From Anseranas semipalmata (taxonomy: Eukaryota; Chordata; Aves; Anseriformes; Anseranatidae), in the NCBI GenBank assembly GCA_013399115.1, contig VXAA01001508.1, positions 652,652-716,651 of the forward strand: a stretch of 64,000 nucleotides of DNA, read 5' to 3'. The position numbers were made by a program, and so were the translations under genes. Every line of letters starts with the position of its first letter. The first letter of the stretch is position 1. This document shows, one piece after another, positions 36,075-47,480 of the stretch. The notes under the pieces were generated by a model. That model had not been told where the DNA came from, ran no database searches, and saw nothing but the letters and a program-made list of their open reading frames with translations.

Positions 36075-36745
36075 AGAAATATGAGCCTGGAAGAAACTTA
36101 GAGAAATTCATCCAGTTTTTTCATTTAATGGAGACAGCTTCAAGCGTACTATGTACAAACATGGTGGATGTTTGTTTATCAGATGCTTAAAAGCCTTCTT
36201 GACCTGCTTACGTATTTGCTTGATTACTTCACTGTCTTCAGAATTGTAACATTTTTCCTGCATCTGAAATTAATTTGATTTGTTATTATTCTTCCCCAGT
36301 ATGTAAAATTGAACAACATCTTCTGTCTAACGACCTCTTCTGTATTGAAAGACTGTTATCATGTTCCCAATTTAGTCTTCTCATTCTTGGACTGAACAAA
36401 CCCAATTCTTTCAGTCTTTCTTAAATCACATTTTCAAAACATCTAATCATTCTTGTTGTTCTCTTCTGGACTCATTCCAGTTTGTCTACATCTTTCTTGT
36501 GGGTTGGTGCCCAGAAGAGTGCACAATATTCCAGCTGAGATCTGACCAGCAGCAAATAGAGCGGAATAATTACCTCCTGTGCCTTTCATACAACACTCTT
36601 GTTAATACTACTCCAAAATGAGATCTGGCTATTTTTTTTTTTTTCCACAAGGACGTCATATTGTTGACTTGCACTGGATTTGTGATGCACACAAAATCCC
36701 AGATCTTTGACAGCACTGCCATATAGCCAGTTCTTCCTTGTGATG
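36075..36745 (-). mobile_element. Old CR1-family LINE 3' region, antisense
   Basis: Read on the minus strand this is the standard CR1 3' half. The plus sequence shows the inverted order of known landmarks: GAGCCTGGAAGAAACTTAGA near the 3' end, a GGTGGATGTTTGTTTATCAG block, GGACTGAACAAACCC, then CTCATTCCAGTTTGTCTACA, TCTTTCTTGTGGGTTGGTGC, CAATATTCCAGCTGAGATCT and finally CCCAGATCTTTGACAGCACT. Divergence is high, and no reading frame survives. An internal T run lies near 36637. This is the longest transposon copy in the window. Confidence 0.8.
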
Positions 36746-36749
36746 TGGG

Positions 36750-39700
36750 AGCGAACCTGCAGCCCTTGGACAGACGTCCCCCATTTCTCCCAACTCTACA
36801 AAAGGCAGCTTTGCAGCCAGGATGCCGTTACACAGACCATGAAGTGTGAACTACTGCTTTTACATGTCTCCATTTACAATGTGCATCCTAAAACTGTTGT
36901 CCCTTCCTATTAGCTTAAGCAATGGTGACAGCTCAATTCTCCTTGGAGGATCCTCCAGTCCCTCTCTCTCCTCACCAGTCTCCGTCTTCACTATGCTCCT
37001 TCTAAGGAAGATGGTAGAGCAGGGAGAAAAGGTACGTGAATTTCAGGGCTAATAGAGAATTTTCTTGCCAGGTTATCTTTGATCCTGAGAGTGACACACA
37101 GTATCTTTCCCAAGGCCACATTCTGAAACGATTTTAACAAGGAAGCAGCAAGATCTGAATATAGTGACATTAGACCTTGTCTGACAAAAACATCAATATC
37201 AGTGCATAATTAATGCAAGGATCCACAGTAACGTGGACTGAATAGGGACAGAGTACTTTCAAAAATCAATTTGCTACCTGAATTACAAACACTAGCGATT
37301 AAACCTGACAAGGCAAAACTCAAACAGGAAAAAANATCCCACAAGCTAGTGTGCTGGAATGTGATGCTGGGCCAAAGTTCCCAGTGCCCTCTTCCTTTTC
37401 TGGTCTGGTGGCAGGAGCAACTTCATTCACACAGGCAAGGTCCAAGCACGGGGGTGTGATGCTCATGGGTTTTCTCTCCACTCTTCCTCCAATTTGACGG
37501 AACAACCATGAACTGCAGTCAGACCTTTGACACATGCGTGGCTGCTCATATGCAGGATCCCAGTGATGTCCAATGTGCTGAAGACTCCTGTGGGTATTCA
37601 GCGCATGGTTTATACCTCCAGACCACTCCTCTCACCGGACAACGACAACTTGTAGCCCAAACCATTTTATTTGGGGCACCTTATCAGTCTTTCCACACCA
37701 GCTCCAGCATGGGAGAGGACTCAAGGAAACCCTGCAGCAAGTGGTGTCCATTCCAAGGGATGAGCCAGCCCGTGGCTAGGGGGCAGTATGCTCTTGAAAG
37801 TCGACCCATTGTTATCTTTTACCATCAAACACTGCTTTAAGATATATAATCCAGACCCTGGAGATTTGATTGAATCTGAGCAATTGCGTCCTCTCTTCTT
37901 TCTCTTATACCTTTGCATTAAGCCACGCTGAGGAATGTGGCATCTCGCTGTACAAGCGCTTCCTGTGAAACTCGGTGACTGCAACTGGTCCAGCTGGAAA
38001 AGCAGGCCCCCCCCGCCTGGAAAAGCAGGGCTCCCTCGCCCCAAACTGCTGCTGAGAGCTCCCTCCACACAGCGAGACCCTTCCTTTCACTGTTTGCTCT
38101 GTGCAGGAAAGGTTTTGGCAGGTTCATCCCAAGTTTGCACCTGCAAGTCAAATAGCAGCAGCATTTGTCTTCTCCTAACCCCTTTCTGATGAGATTCATT
38201 TTTGCAAAGCTGATGTCCCAACCGTTCAGTTTAACCCTCTCAGTGCCACAAGCAATGAGCAAAGCAGGCTTGCTGGGGCCATCTGCACTCTGGAGGGGGC
38301 AGCTCTCAGTTGCAAGAGCAGATAAACCTGTTAAGGAAGGTAAATTAGGTGACACTGCTCTAGTGCTCTTGCAATTAGCCTGGTACTTGTAACCCAGCTT
38401 GCTGGGGTCAGAGCTTTGCACTCAGTCTCGTGCCTGATGTGCAGATGAGACTGGCAATGCTGCATGCATTTACTCCTGCGCATGCTCCTCTTAGCCCACA
38501 CCAACCTTTCCTCGAGGACTGCAGAACATGCCTAGGGCACTGCAATAGTTAAGCAACTTATTTGTCTCTGCTTGCTTCCCAAGTTCTCCCTGGGAGTTCA
38601 GTCACTGCCATATGTTATATTACAGAGCATGAGAAATCAGACTGAGGTGGCAATTTTAACACCCTTTATTCATACATCCTATTTTTACACTGATAGATGT
38701 AAGATATGCAAAGTGTAATTCCCAGCTGAAGCAGACTCAGCACATGGTTCCGGCTGCCTCAGCCGGGGATGGAGGAGGACCAGCAAGGAGAGCTGGTGCC
38801 TGTGACCGGGAGAGGCAGCCCTGAAGCCACCTGCGAGTCCCTGCTAGGTGCCGTGTGTCTCTTCTTCACCATCTCACCAGCCGCAGGTACTCGGCAGCTT
38901 GAGATTTGCTGGTGATTTCAGTTTGGAAGTGGCACCTCCTGGCAGTGAGGTGTGGAAGCCACCAGTGTGATGGCAATGGCAGAGGCAAGGTGCTGGTTGG
39001 TACCTCTGCCTCTGGGCAGTTTCAGGCATGGAGGTCACGGAGGTGTTAGCAGAGCATTGGGAAATAAAGTGATGGCCTTTTTCTTCCTTTTTCTGTTACT
39101 GAGATCGTTTCTGTATCTTTTTCCCCAGGAAGAGTGCAAGTTGCTGGAGGCTTTGCACTTGCCTGTTGCCTGTGTCTTAAGGAGATGGTAAAGGCAAAAA
39201 CAAAGTTTTGTTTTTCTGCTTTGTTATGGATGCAAAGAAAGGACCTAGAGGCAAGGCTGTTAGTGCTCTCTGCTAACGCAGAAATGGAGCTGCCACAAAG
39301 GGAAGAGCCCAGAGGTTTACCTTTGTAGCAGAACAGATATTGGAGTCAAGAAATGAAAGAGAGAGGCACCCTGAACAAGACCAGCAAAGCCCTCCTCCTC
39401 CCGGTGAACAAAGCCACCCACCCTTCCATGCCATGAGGGTCCCTGAAATTGCTGTGAATCCCCTGCTCTGCAATGCCACTCTTGCAGGAACCGGTTAAAA
39501 GGCTAAAAAGAAACCGTTCTAAGTTTAAGTTGAAGCACCATGTGACTGCGAAACAGATTTACATGAACGTCTCAAGCAAGGAATTTTGGAAAGACAGTGG
39601 GGGTGGGAGGTGGGAGAACAGAGAAGACCCTAATTATAGCAGAGCCCTGACACAGATGCCGAAACAGATGCATGTGGGCCAGGAAGGATGCCGAGGGGGA

Positions 39701-40789
39701 CTGTGGGGAACCTCCTGTCACAAAAGAAAAGCAACGCGTGTCCTGGAAACCGAGAGGGAGGATGGCAGGGGGAGAAGACCTTCTCCAAGAGCTGGGAGTG
39801 AGGGTCTGCCCTCACGGCAGATGTGGGAGCTGCCCCTGACAGCACAGGGAGAGCTGAGCTTGTCAGGCTGGTGGGACACAGTCAGAGGTGGCTCTGTGAG
39901 CGGTGGGCTGAAGGGAGCCCCATCCCTGGAGACTGGCCTGACATGCCTGAAGCTTTTCCTGCAATGGGTGCCTTTGCAGCATCCCTACCTGTGAGCATGC
40001 TCTGCTGGCTAATCAGGGCTGAAGTTCATTAACTGTGCTCTCTCCTTTACCTGGTGACTTATTTCCACAGAACTCTTCAAAACCTCATATCCTTCCTTCC
40101 CCACTGACAAAAAGACAGTCTGAGGCAGGATACATCAGCTTCCTTTCATTTGGAAATCAGGCTGGAAATGAGAGGCGTGTGCCAGATGTTGTCACATAAA
40201 GCCTGGGCAGGAGGCGCTCAGTGCACGACAAGGACAGCACAGGAGTTTAGAGCAGACCTGAATTATTATGAGAGCTTTGCCATGACACGAGAGGCTTTCA
40301 ACCTGCCTCAGGCTGCTAGGCACAAAGGGAATGGGAGGAGAAAACCAAGCTGCCTGCCCGGCTAGGACACGGTGGTTGATGCTTTGTGCCACTGTACGTG
40401 CTCATGCCTGGGTGCATATGCTCCCATAGGTATAGACACTAGTGTGTGAATAAACAGGTGCACCTGCAACATAGGCATATATGTCTACGGTTACATTTGT
40501 AGGCACACACATAAACTTGTGTGTTGTGCATTCAGAGAGACCTCCAATTCTAAATTCAAAGCACAGAATAGCAAAACCCTTTTCTTAATACTTAATCTTT
40601 CCCAGAAGGTCTGCTTTTTATTTCAACGTACAAAGATCTCCACAGATCTCTTTCAAGCTACAGTTCGCATGTTGTGCTGGTGTCCAAGACTATGATGATA
40701 CTTCTTGCTTTTCAGGAGGTAAAGTGTCATGGCCTAAAATAATGTAGTTTCAAAACTCAACCATATAAACCACCAGGAAGGGAAGAACA
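36750..40789. other. Unique noncoding block
   Basis: Contains an ambiguous base at 37335 in an A run, a 23-base tandem duplication (listed separately) and a small hairpin CCGGCTG-CCT-CAGCCGG at 38750-38766. Frames of 167 codons (37918-38421, minus) and 173 codons (39473-39994, plus) have no recognisable domain and lie in moderately GC-rich sequence. I judge them non-coding. Confidence 0.5.
37994..38039 (+). repeat. 23-base tandem duplication
   Basis: Two adjacent 23-base units both begin CTGGAAAAGCAGG and match at 20 of 23 positions. The first unit contains a C8 run. It lies inside the spurious minus-strand frame and adds a duplicated peptide there. Confidence 0.8.
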
Positions 40790-40975
40790 ATAAAACATCC
40801 CTGAAAGATGGTGGCGGTTGGAAAAGTTTGGTGCTCCATCCCATTAACAGCAGGGGTGGATAATTAGGCTGGACAAAACAGCATAAAGTGTACACCAGGG
40901 AGTCATCCTGAGAGGCAGGGAGCTGGACTGCATGATCTAAGAGGTCATTACCAGCTGTAACAGTGATGAACCTGA
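40790..40975 (+). mobile_element. CR1 LINE 3' end, sense
   Basis: The order GGTGCTCCATCCCATTAACA, GCAGGGGTGGATAATTAGGC and GGAGCTGGACTGCATGATCT, then AAGAGGTCATTACCAGCTGT, matches the last part of CR1 elements (gagGCTCCATCCCTGGAGG, then GGACTAGATGATCT, AGGTCCCTTCCAGC). It is 5' truncated, as CR1 copies usually are, and well diverged. The usual terminal ATTCTATG-type repeats are not preserved. Confidence 0.75.
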
Positions 40976-40979
40976 TGTT

Positions 40980-43900
40980 TTTGAGAGCCTGTTTTTGCAG
41001 CAGTGCTCAGTCGTGGGTCAGGGGAAGGAAAGCACATGATACATCTCCTGCTAACCTTCCACTGAATGCCTTTTCTTTTTCCCTTCTTCTTGCAAATGGT
41101 CTCAACAAGACATCAATGGGTCTTTAAGGGAATGTCGCAAGAAAAAATAACACAGACACTTGCTCTGTGCCAATGGGAAGCAGTGGAAGCAAGCCAGGAG
41201 ACTGTATCTGGGGTGCTAATTAGAAGATATTTCCTGCCGTTGTGGTGCTGTTATTTATAGGAGTGAATGTGATAGGGTGCAAGTGAGGTAGGGTGGGAAT
41301 GAGGCACCCCAAGCTGGGTGCCTACAATTACAGAAACTCACTAGTGTACTGTAACTCTGGCCAGTACTACTCAGTCACTTAGGGGATGTGGGCACACACA
41401 CATATAAAGTCTTATTTACACAGATTAAAGGCATATATGAATGTATAACCTGCATGCATGAGCTCACAAGCAGGTAGCCTTTTGACATACAGACTTGAGA
41501 AGACATGACTATTTTCAGTGTTGTGTTCAGTCTTTTTTTCTGTCCTAGGAAGCACCAGGTCCCTTTTAACACAAGAGAGAACCCACTTCAACATCCTTTT
41601 CAACCAGCACAGGATCTGCAGCTGCTGAGCTTACCAGCGGAGCAGCCTGCCTGCTGCAAAGCCCCTGGGCACTCGGGGACGCTCAGACCGAGGGCCAGGT
41701 CTGCACGTCTCGTGCGGGCTGCTTGGGAGGCTGGGAGAGAGCAGATGGCAATGCTGCCTCTGTGGGGGTCGTAAATCCACGCTGAACAGGGCTTGCCACT
41801 TGGAACGATACCCTGTTCCTGAAGCTGGCAATTTATTTGCTGCGTTTTATGCGTTCCTCCTGTTGCTGGCGTAGTTAAACCTGTGCGGGCTGGCACTATT
41901 GTGAAGTACCCCATTGGTTCGCAGTTAAATTGGGGTTCTGATCTGAAAAGAGATTATGCAGAAGCAGCCTGTACTTGCTCATCAGATCTGCTCCTTCTGG
42001 GTGTTCAGAGCCATAGCAGTTTTCACTGCTAATTAATACAAGCGTATAGTGCTTTTGATTCCCTGTAGCATCCCTGGAGCTGCCATTGTGATGGGAGCAT
42101 GAGCTGGCGTCCCATCTGCCCCATTTTCCCCAAATCCTGTTTGGAGAGATAAATCTGGCTTCATGTTGCTTACCTGAGGACAGCAGAGCTGGAAGGATGC
42201 AGCAGGGAGGCAGATTTTGATCTGCTGGGTTTTTATGAATGAGGAACATGCACGACGCAGAGAACTTTGTTGCTTATCAGAACTCAAAAATGTAAGCCAT
42301 TTGTGCTAGGAGGTTTTCCCATCCCACCCCAGCCTGAAGAAATCAATTTAGGGAACAATTACACATGCAGAAGTATACTCCATTGAGGGTGGTGAGGATA
42401 GTGGTGGGTGTTAGGGGGTAGGCTGAGGGGCTGTAACCTCAGCCCAGCCCAGCTGTATGCAGGACAGCAGGGCAGACTGTCACCCTGAGGGAGTTTCCTG
42501 GGGGAAACAGCTTTTTATTTTATCTGAACCTGCATTGTCTGTTCTTACTGACAAATGATTCCTTATTAATACTAGAGCAGAAAGTGAGTATCCATTTAGG
42601 TAAAAGCATGATGCTGGAAGGAGTCGTGCTGTCTTGTCACTAACAGAAATACTAAGAACTTCATTTCTTGCTTGTGGGTAAGTCTGATGCCAAAAGTACA
42701 ACAAAAACAAGGCAGCTGCTGAAACTCAACTCCCCTCCTAGGCAAGGATCTGGCCCTCCCTCGACTGTGCAGGACCCATGGGGAACACAGACACTGCTCT
42801 CTCCTGGCCCGACAGATAGCAGCCACGTGCATGCTTGCAGCAGCTCCCCTGCACGCAGGGCCGGGGCAGCCCATCGCAGGGGCTGAGATGCAGCTCCTGT
42901 GCTGCAGAGCCCAGGGCTGGGCACCACAAAGCACCTGCCCCTTCCTCCCATCCAGAGCTAACGTGGCTGTTCAGAGTGGCTGTACCACCAGGATGCAGAG
43001 ATGTTTGCTGGTGTCCCAAACAATCCCTGTGCATTACGTCCTGCAAAGCCATTCACGGGTACACAATAGAGCGTGTAAAACATGATTCCTTGTCCTTTTC
43101 TCCCGCTAACAAAAAGATCCTCTCTGACTAAGTGAGCCAACAAGCAGTTAGCCCGGGGCTTGGCATCCAGGAGGTGTTTTTTATTTTTTAACCCCAGGTT
43201 GCCGGGTGCCTTCTCATGCTGATGCAACAAGCCCTGCCAGTGGGAGAGCAGTGATGCTTGGCCTTCTCTGGCCTCTTGGAGAACCCAAGGGGCATCCTTA
43301 AGACCCTGTCCCCTTGCACAGCCAGGGCAGAGATGCTTCTTGCTCGTTGGCAATCAGACTTTGGGCAGTTATGGGAGTTTTTGGATGCGATTTCTTGTCT
43401 TCCTTTGTGAAAGGAATAGACAGACTCTGGTAGGCTTAATATCTTGGTTCATGGAGATTTTTCCCTTCCTTTTCTCCCTCTCCTTCTTCCCATCCTCATT
43501 TTCTGTCTGACTCAAGCTACACTTCCTCATCAAAGAAGCTCTAATGGGATCACATATTTGACCTGCTGCCAGGGAAATTTCCAGTAACCTCTGAAAGCCT
43601 AAACATTCCATTTTGAAGGATTACAGGGAAAATGTTTCATCTTGCTGATAGAGAAGCACCAAAAATTGAGAGTCGCCAGCTCATCTTCTTCTGTTCCGAT
43701 GGAAGGAGCTTGGGCGGGCTATTTTTAGGTTACAAAGCTGTACTTTGCTAAGATAAAAGCTGGGGCTCTTTCAAAGCAAAAGCCTTAAAGTGTGAAATCC
43801 ATCAAGTCTGTTATCCCGGGGAGCGCTGCGACATTATTAGACTGAGGCAGTGGTGAGCCGATGGGTGAATGGCAGCCCCTGCCCTTGGTACCCCCTTCTG

Positions 43901-44939
43901 ACACTCCTTTAGAAAAAACCCTTCTGGAAATGAAGCCCCTGGGGTCTCTCCCCATGGGCTGTGGCCAATGGGCCATTACACAGTGGTGGCCAAAAATCCA
44001 GGCGGTTTGGGAGCTTCTGCTTGCTGCTTGGAGGGAGGAGGTGCACGCACACAGCCAGGATCTCCTGAACAAGAGAGCCTCCCGATTAATTTTGGATATG
44101 CACATGTGTGAAAGGAGCTGCGTAGTGACTCTAAGTGTAATTCTGTGATGGATGTGTCAATACTCTGCAGGGATGGCAGGGAGCGTAGGGATTTGGGGAA
44201 AGGTAGCTATATATTGGGGCTGAATGAATACATGCAGGTAACAGCTAACCTGAGAGCATTCAGATTTGTTTACACAGGAATTTTTTTTTTTTCATTTTTT
44301 TTTCCCTCCAAGAAAAGCTCCATTTTGACAAGTTTTTCAATTTACCATTACTAAAAATATAACTTTCCAAAACATTTTGAAATTGACAAAAGTGTCCCAG
44401 TTAGGTACTTTGTGAACAAAAATGTATTCTCTTTTTTTTTTTTTTTCTTTCATTTTGAGATCGTAGTGAACAGCTGTGAGAACAGCAAAAGAAATTTCTG
44501 GTTCTGAAACAATCTTACCCATTCTCCTCCCCTGTTCATAAGCAGGATCAAATTTTCAGTCTTATTTGCAGTGAAAGACACTGCTTTTCACTCCTATAAT
44601 CTCAGAAACGCTCAGCTCACAGCACAGACCAACGGCTTTCCAACTAACACCACTCCTAAATTGCCCTGTGCCTTGATTTGCCCTTGTTTAAAAATGAGAC
44701 AGCTTCTTCTGGAGACAGCGTCATATTATTCCTTGCCATCTTATCCCGTGCGGATGCAGGATGGGAGCTCTGCAGCCACCCACACCCAGCCTGCAGAGCT
44801 TGGCTGGAGATCGGTGCCGCAGCATCCCTGCTCCGAGCCCTGCACAGCACGCGGCACTGCCGGGAATCGTGGGCCCGCCGCTGACACATCTCTCAAGCCT
44901 TTATGTACAAGTAACATATGTGACATTTGCATTCTCTCT
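40980..44939. other. Unique noncoding block with T-rich runs
   Basis: T-rich runs lie at 44281-44303 and 44432-44446. Frames of 100-131 codons cluster on both strands between 42596 and 43353 where GC is higher, all without known domains. A MEF2-type word CTATTTTTAG lies at 43719-43728, of the kind expected by chance in this length. Confidence 0.5.
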
Positions 44940-44944
44940 CTTAT

Positions 44945-45165
44945 CGTAAGGCTTTGTACTTATGTGAAGATGTCAAAGCACTTTATAAATATTAATTAAT
45001 GCATGCTAACAGCGCCTCGGTGTTTTATAGATAAGGAGTCTGAACTGGGGAGAAGCAAAGCGGCAAAGTGAGATGTGGCCACTGGGGCACAAAGCCGAGG
45101 GAAGAGCCCCAAGTCTGCAATTCCCAAAGTGCCGCTCCAGACACAGAGCCAAGAATGAGCAAATA
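44945..45165 (-). repeat. MIR-type CORE-SINE, antisense, well preserved
   Basis: The plus strand reads TCAAAGCACTTTATAAATAT, TAATTAATGC, then GTTTTATAGATAAGGAGTCT, GAACTGGGGAGAAGC, and further on GGCACAAAGCC, AATTCCCAAAGTGCCGCTCC. This follows the reverse complement of amniote MIR (caaagcactttacaaacattaattaat, then tttatagatgaggaaactgaggc, and so on) over about 220 bases. It is the most complete SINE in the window and resembles the MIR1_Amn type. Identification is by eye. Confidence 0.7.
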
Positions 45166-45169
45166 CAAT

Positions 45170-46137
45170 ACGTGACGTGAGTGAAATGTAAACACCTCAG
45201 GTGACTGTGAGTGCCCTCGAAAAGCAAAGAAAACAAAGAAATTGCAACGATTTAATTATTTAACCCTCAGTCAGAAACAGAAAATAGAAAATATATTTTC
45301 CTATGGAAACATAATTATTGTTTATTCTGTTGAACTGATTTCATTTCTAAATGAAGGTCACAGTCCTCTGCCCAGGAGGAAAAAAATCCTTCCAGAAACG
45401 GAGTTGAAAACCAGCAAATTACAGAAAGCAGATGAAGTTCTCATCTGACTTAAGCTTCAAGGATGGGATTTTCAAAGATAACTAAGGGATTTAGCTGTCT
45501 GATTTCCCAATTTGAAGCCCAATTGTCCTTGAATGAGATCTCCCCAGACAGACATGGTCCAGAGGGAAATAGATCTACTACAAATTAAAAAAAAAGGTGC
45601 CAACTCTACAAATAGGCCTTTAGAAAAAAAATCCTCTGAATAATGAGGACTTTCAAGAAGCCACATGATGTTACGCAGGCAGCAGGAGTGGATAAAACCC
45701 ACAAGAAAGTTATTTTAAAACATCTGTGCTCAAAGACGAGTGAAAAAGGGGGGCCGGGATGCTGTTCACTTTAGCTGACAACATCCAATAATTTTAATGT
45801 GATAAAAGATCCTGAAACATCTGTCAAAGCTATTTCTAGCCTTGCTTTGGGGAAAATTCTGCCATCACTGACTTGCTACAGAGACGTGTCTGGGGCCAAG
45901 CTTGGAGGGAGGCAGCCCAGACAGTTAGGGGACATCTTCAAAGAAGTCTCACTAAGGCTGTTAGAATAGGTTAAGTGAATCCGTTTTCTTCTAGCTGCTA
46001 CAATAATATTTAAGGTGGCCATGGCTGAAATTTCTGACTCTTTAATGACTGGTGTTTTGTGTGAGATTAGTGACAGAGACCAGTTTTCACACATGATGGC
46101 TACTCAAGTCTTACAAGTCACTGAGAATGAAATATAG
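45170..46137. other. Unique noncoding sequence
   Basis: AT-rich, non-repetitive sequence with no recognised gene. Frames stay below about 80 codons. Confidence 0.5.
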
Positions 46138-46715
46138 GAGCACAGGAACGTCAGCCTAGATCGGACCAAATGCCTCTGCAGCCCACTGTCATCTCTCAGG
46201 CAGTCTTGCTGGGGACTATCAGAGCAGAGCAATCTGGTAGTGCTGCTTCCCCAGGGACTCTTCTTGTTGCTGGCAATTTGCTGCTCTGGGTCATTCTAGG
46301 CTAGATGTAGGTTCTTCATACCCGATAGCTGTCAACAGATTAGTTTTCTACCCAGCCTCCCCTGGAACCCATATGAACTTGCAGCACTCACAGTGTCCTG
46401 TGGCAAGGAGTTCCACAGCTGAACCACACAGTGTGTGAAGAAAACGCCCTTTTAGTTTGTTTTCATCTTCTGTTTGTTTCAAAAAACAATGAAAAACTGA
46501 TTCTTGCCCTCTTTCACCTTGCCACTCAATAGATGTCCCTAGATGTCCCTTCAGTTGTGTCTTTTCCTGCCTAAGAGACGTCTTCACTGTCAGTGAGATC
46601 ACTTTCAAATTTGGCTTCGCCTGCCAACCATGTTATAAAACTTCATTCTGATGCTCAGTGTTTTCTCTGTGTACTTTCCATAGGAACAGACTATCTTAAG
46701 CTCCAAGCTTTCCCT
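46138..46715 (-). mobile_element. Old CR1/L3-type LINE 3' region, antisense
   Basis: The plus sequence begins GGAGCACAGGAACGTCAGCC and GATCGGACCAAATGCC, the inverted terminal part of the amniote CR1/L3 family (gaacataagaacggccatactgggtcagaccaa). It continues to TGGCAAGGAGTTCCACAGCT, GAACCACACAGTGTGTGAAG and CATGTTATAAAACTTCATTC, again matching the inverted order of known landmarks. It holds a perfect 10-base tandem duplication (AGATGTCCCT, 46531-46550). No reading frame is preserved. Confidence 0.8.
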
Positions 46716-47315
46716 TGGATCATCTAGACAAAAATACGTGTAGGTGAGGCCGAGCACACTGAAGATCTGTTCTTCCAAATTGCCCTCTTAAATGTCATGG
46801 TTCTCCAAGACTAAGATGTGGCCTGTAGAGCAGCCAGGGATGTGTGTGTGCCAGGAAATATTCAGGTAATTGATGTTAAGGTGTTTTCCTTACATCTCCT
46901 CCTGAGCCATCTCTTCACCCCAGTGCATGGGGTGGCTGTCCTGCAGGCAGGGTGAGCCAGCAGAGCCAGGTCCACAGGGTTAACAGTGGCTGGGGCAATT
47001 GATCCTTCTTTCCCCCTGGAGAGGGGTGTATGGACAAGAAGTATCCAATACCACTTCTGGTGCTAGGCGTTCGGGGAAGATAAATGTGCTGGACATCTTG
47101 TTCCAGTGACTGTCAAGCAGTGCTGCGTTCATGCACATATCCCTGCTTACCTTGCTCCCCAGCCAATGCCCCATGTGGGTCTGTGCCTGCGCCTGAGACA
47201 CAGGCTTTGCACTGCAAGCACGAAGCTTTGTAATTACACTGGGAATCTCATTACAAAGGGGAGGAGAAAAAGAGGGCGGGCAGGGAAGCAACTGCCAAGT
47301 TTATTATCTTGGGTG
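46716..47315. other. Unique noncoding sequence
   Basis: No repeat or gene recognised. A 103-codon minus frame at 46980-47291 shows no domain. Confidence 0.5.
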
Positions 47316-47334
47316 TTTTTTTTTTTTTTTTTTT
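47316..47334 (+). repeat. Poly-T tract (T19)
   Basis: Nineteen consecutive T immediately before the hairpin-bearing block. No retrotransposon body was recognised next to it. Confidence 0.9.
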
Positions 47335-47335
47335 G

Positions 47336-47480
47336 ACTGTAGATGACAATCTACATGAAAGTCCCTTTCGTACATTCATTACTGGAGATTTTATAGCCTA
47401 ATGAATGTGACTCATCTGCGTAATCGCATTGTTTTCCAGTGCTCCAGATGTTCTGTGGAGCACCTCTGGCTCGTGATCTC
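47336..47480. promoter_or_regulatory. Hairpin-bearing candidate regulatory block
   Basis: GTAGAT-GACA-ATCTAC forms a hairpin at 47339-47354. GTGCTCCA-GATGTTCTG-TGGAGCAC forms an 8-base stem at 47439-47463, extended by CCA/TGG after a 3-base bulge (47436-47469). Between them is unique sequence with retained CpGs (CTGCGTAATCGCATTG). No RNA family is recognised. Regulatory function is inference. Confidence 0.3.

Noticed and set aside
37918..38421. 167-codon minus frame
   Set aside because: Includes the 23-base tandem duplication and shows no domain; overlaps frames on the other strand.
39473..39994. 173-codon plus frame
   Set aside because: No recognisable family, signal peptide or domain; moderately GC-rich sequence where chance frames are longer.
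40190..40320. Faint sense MIR-like order (GTTTAGAGCAGACC, AGAGCTTTGCCATGACACG)
   Set aside because: Similarity is below what I can defend by eye.
43719..43728. MEF2-type word CTATTTTTAG
   Set aside because: A 10-base degenerate motif is expected by chance several times in 64 kb.
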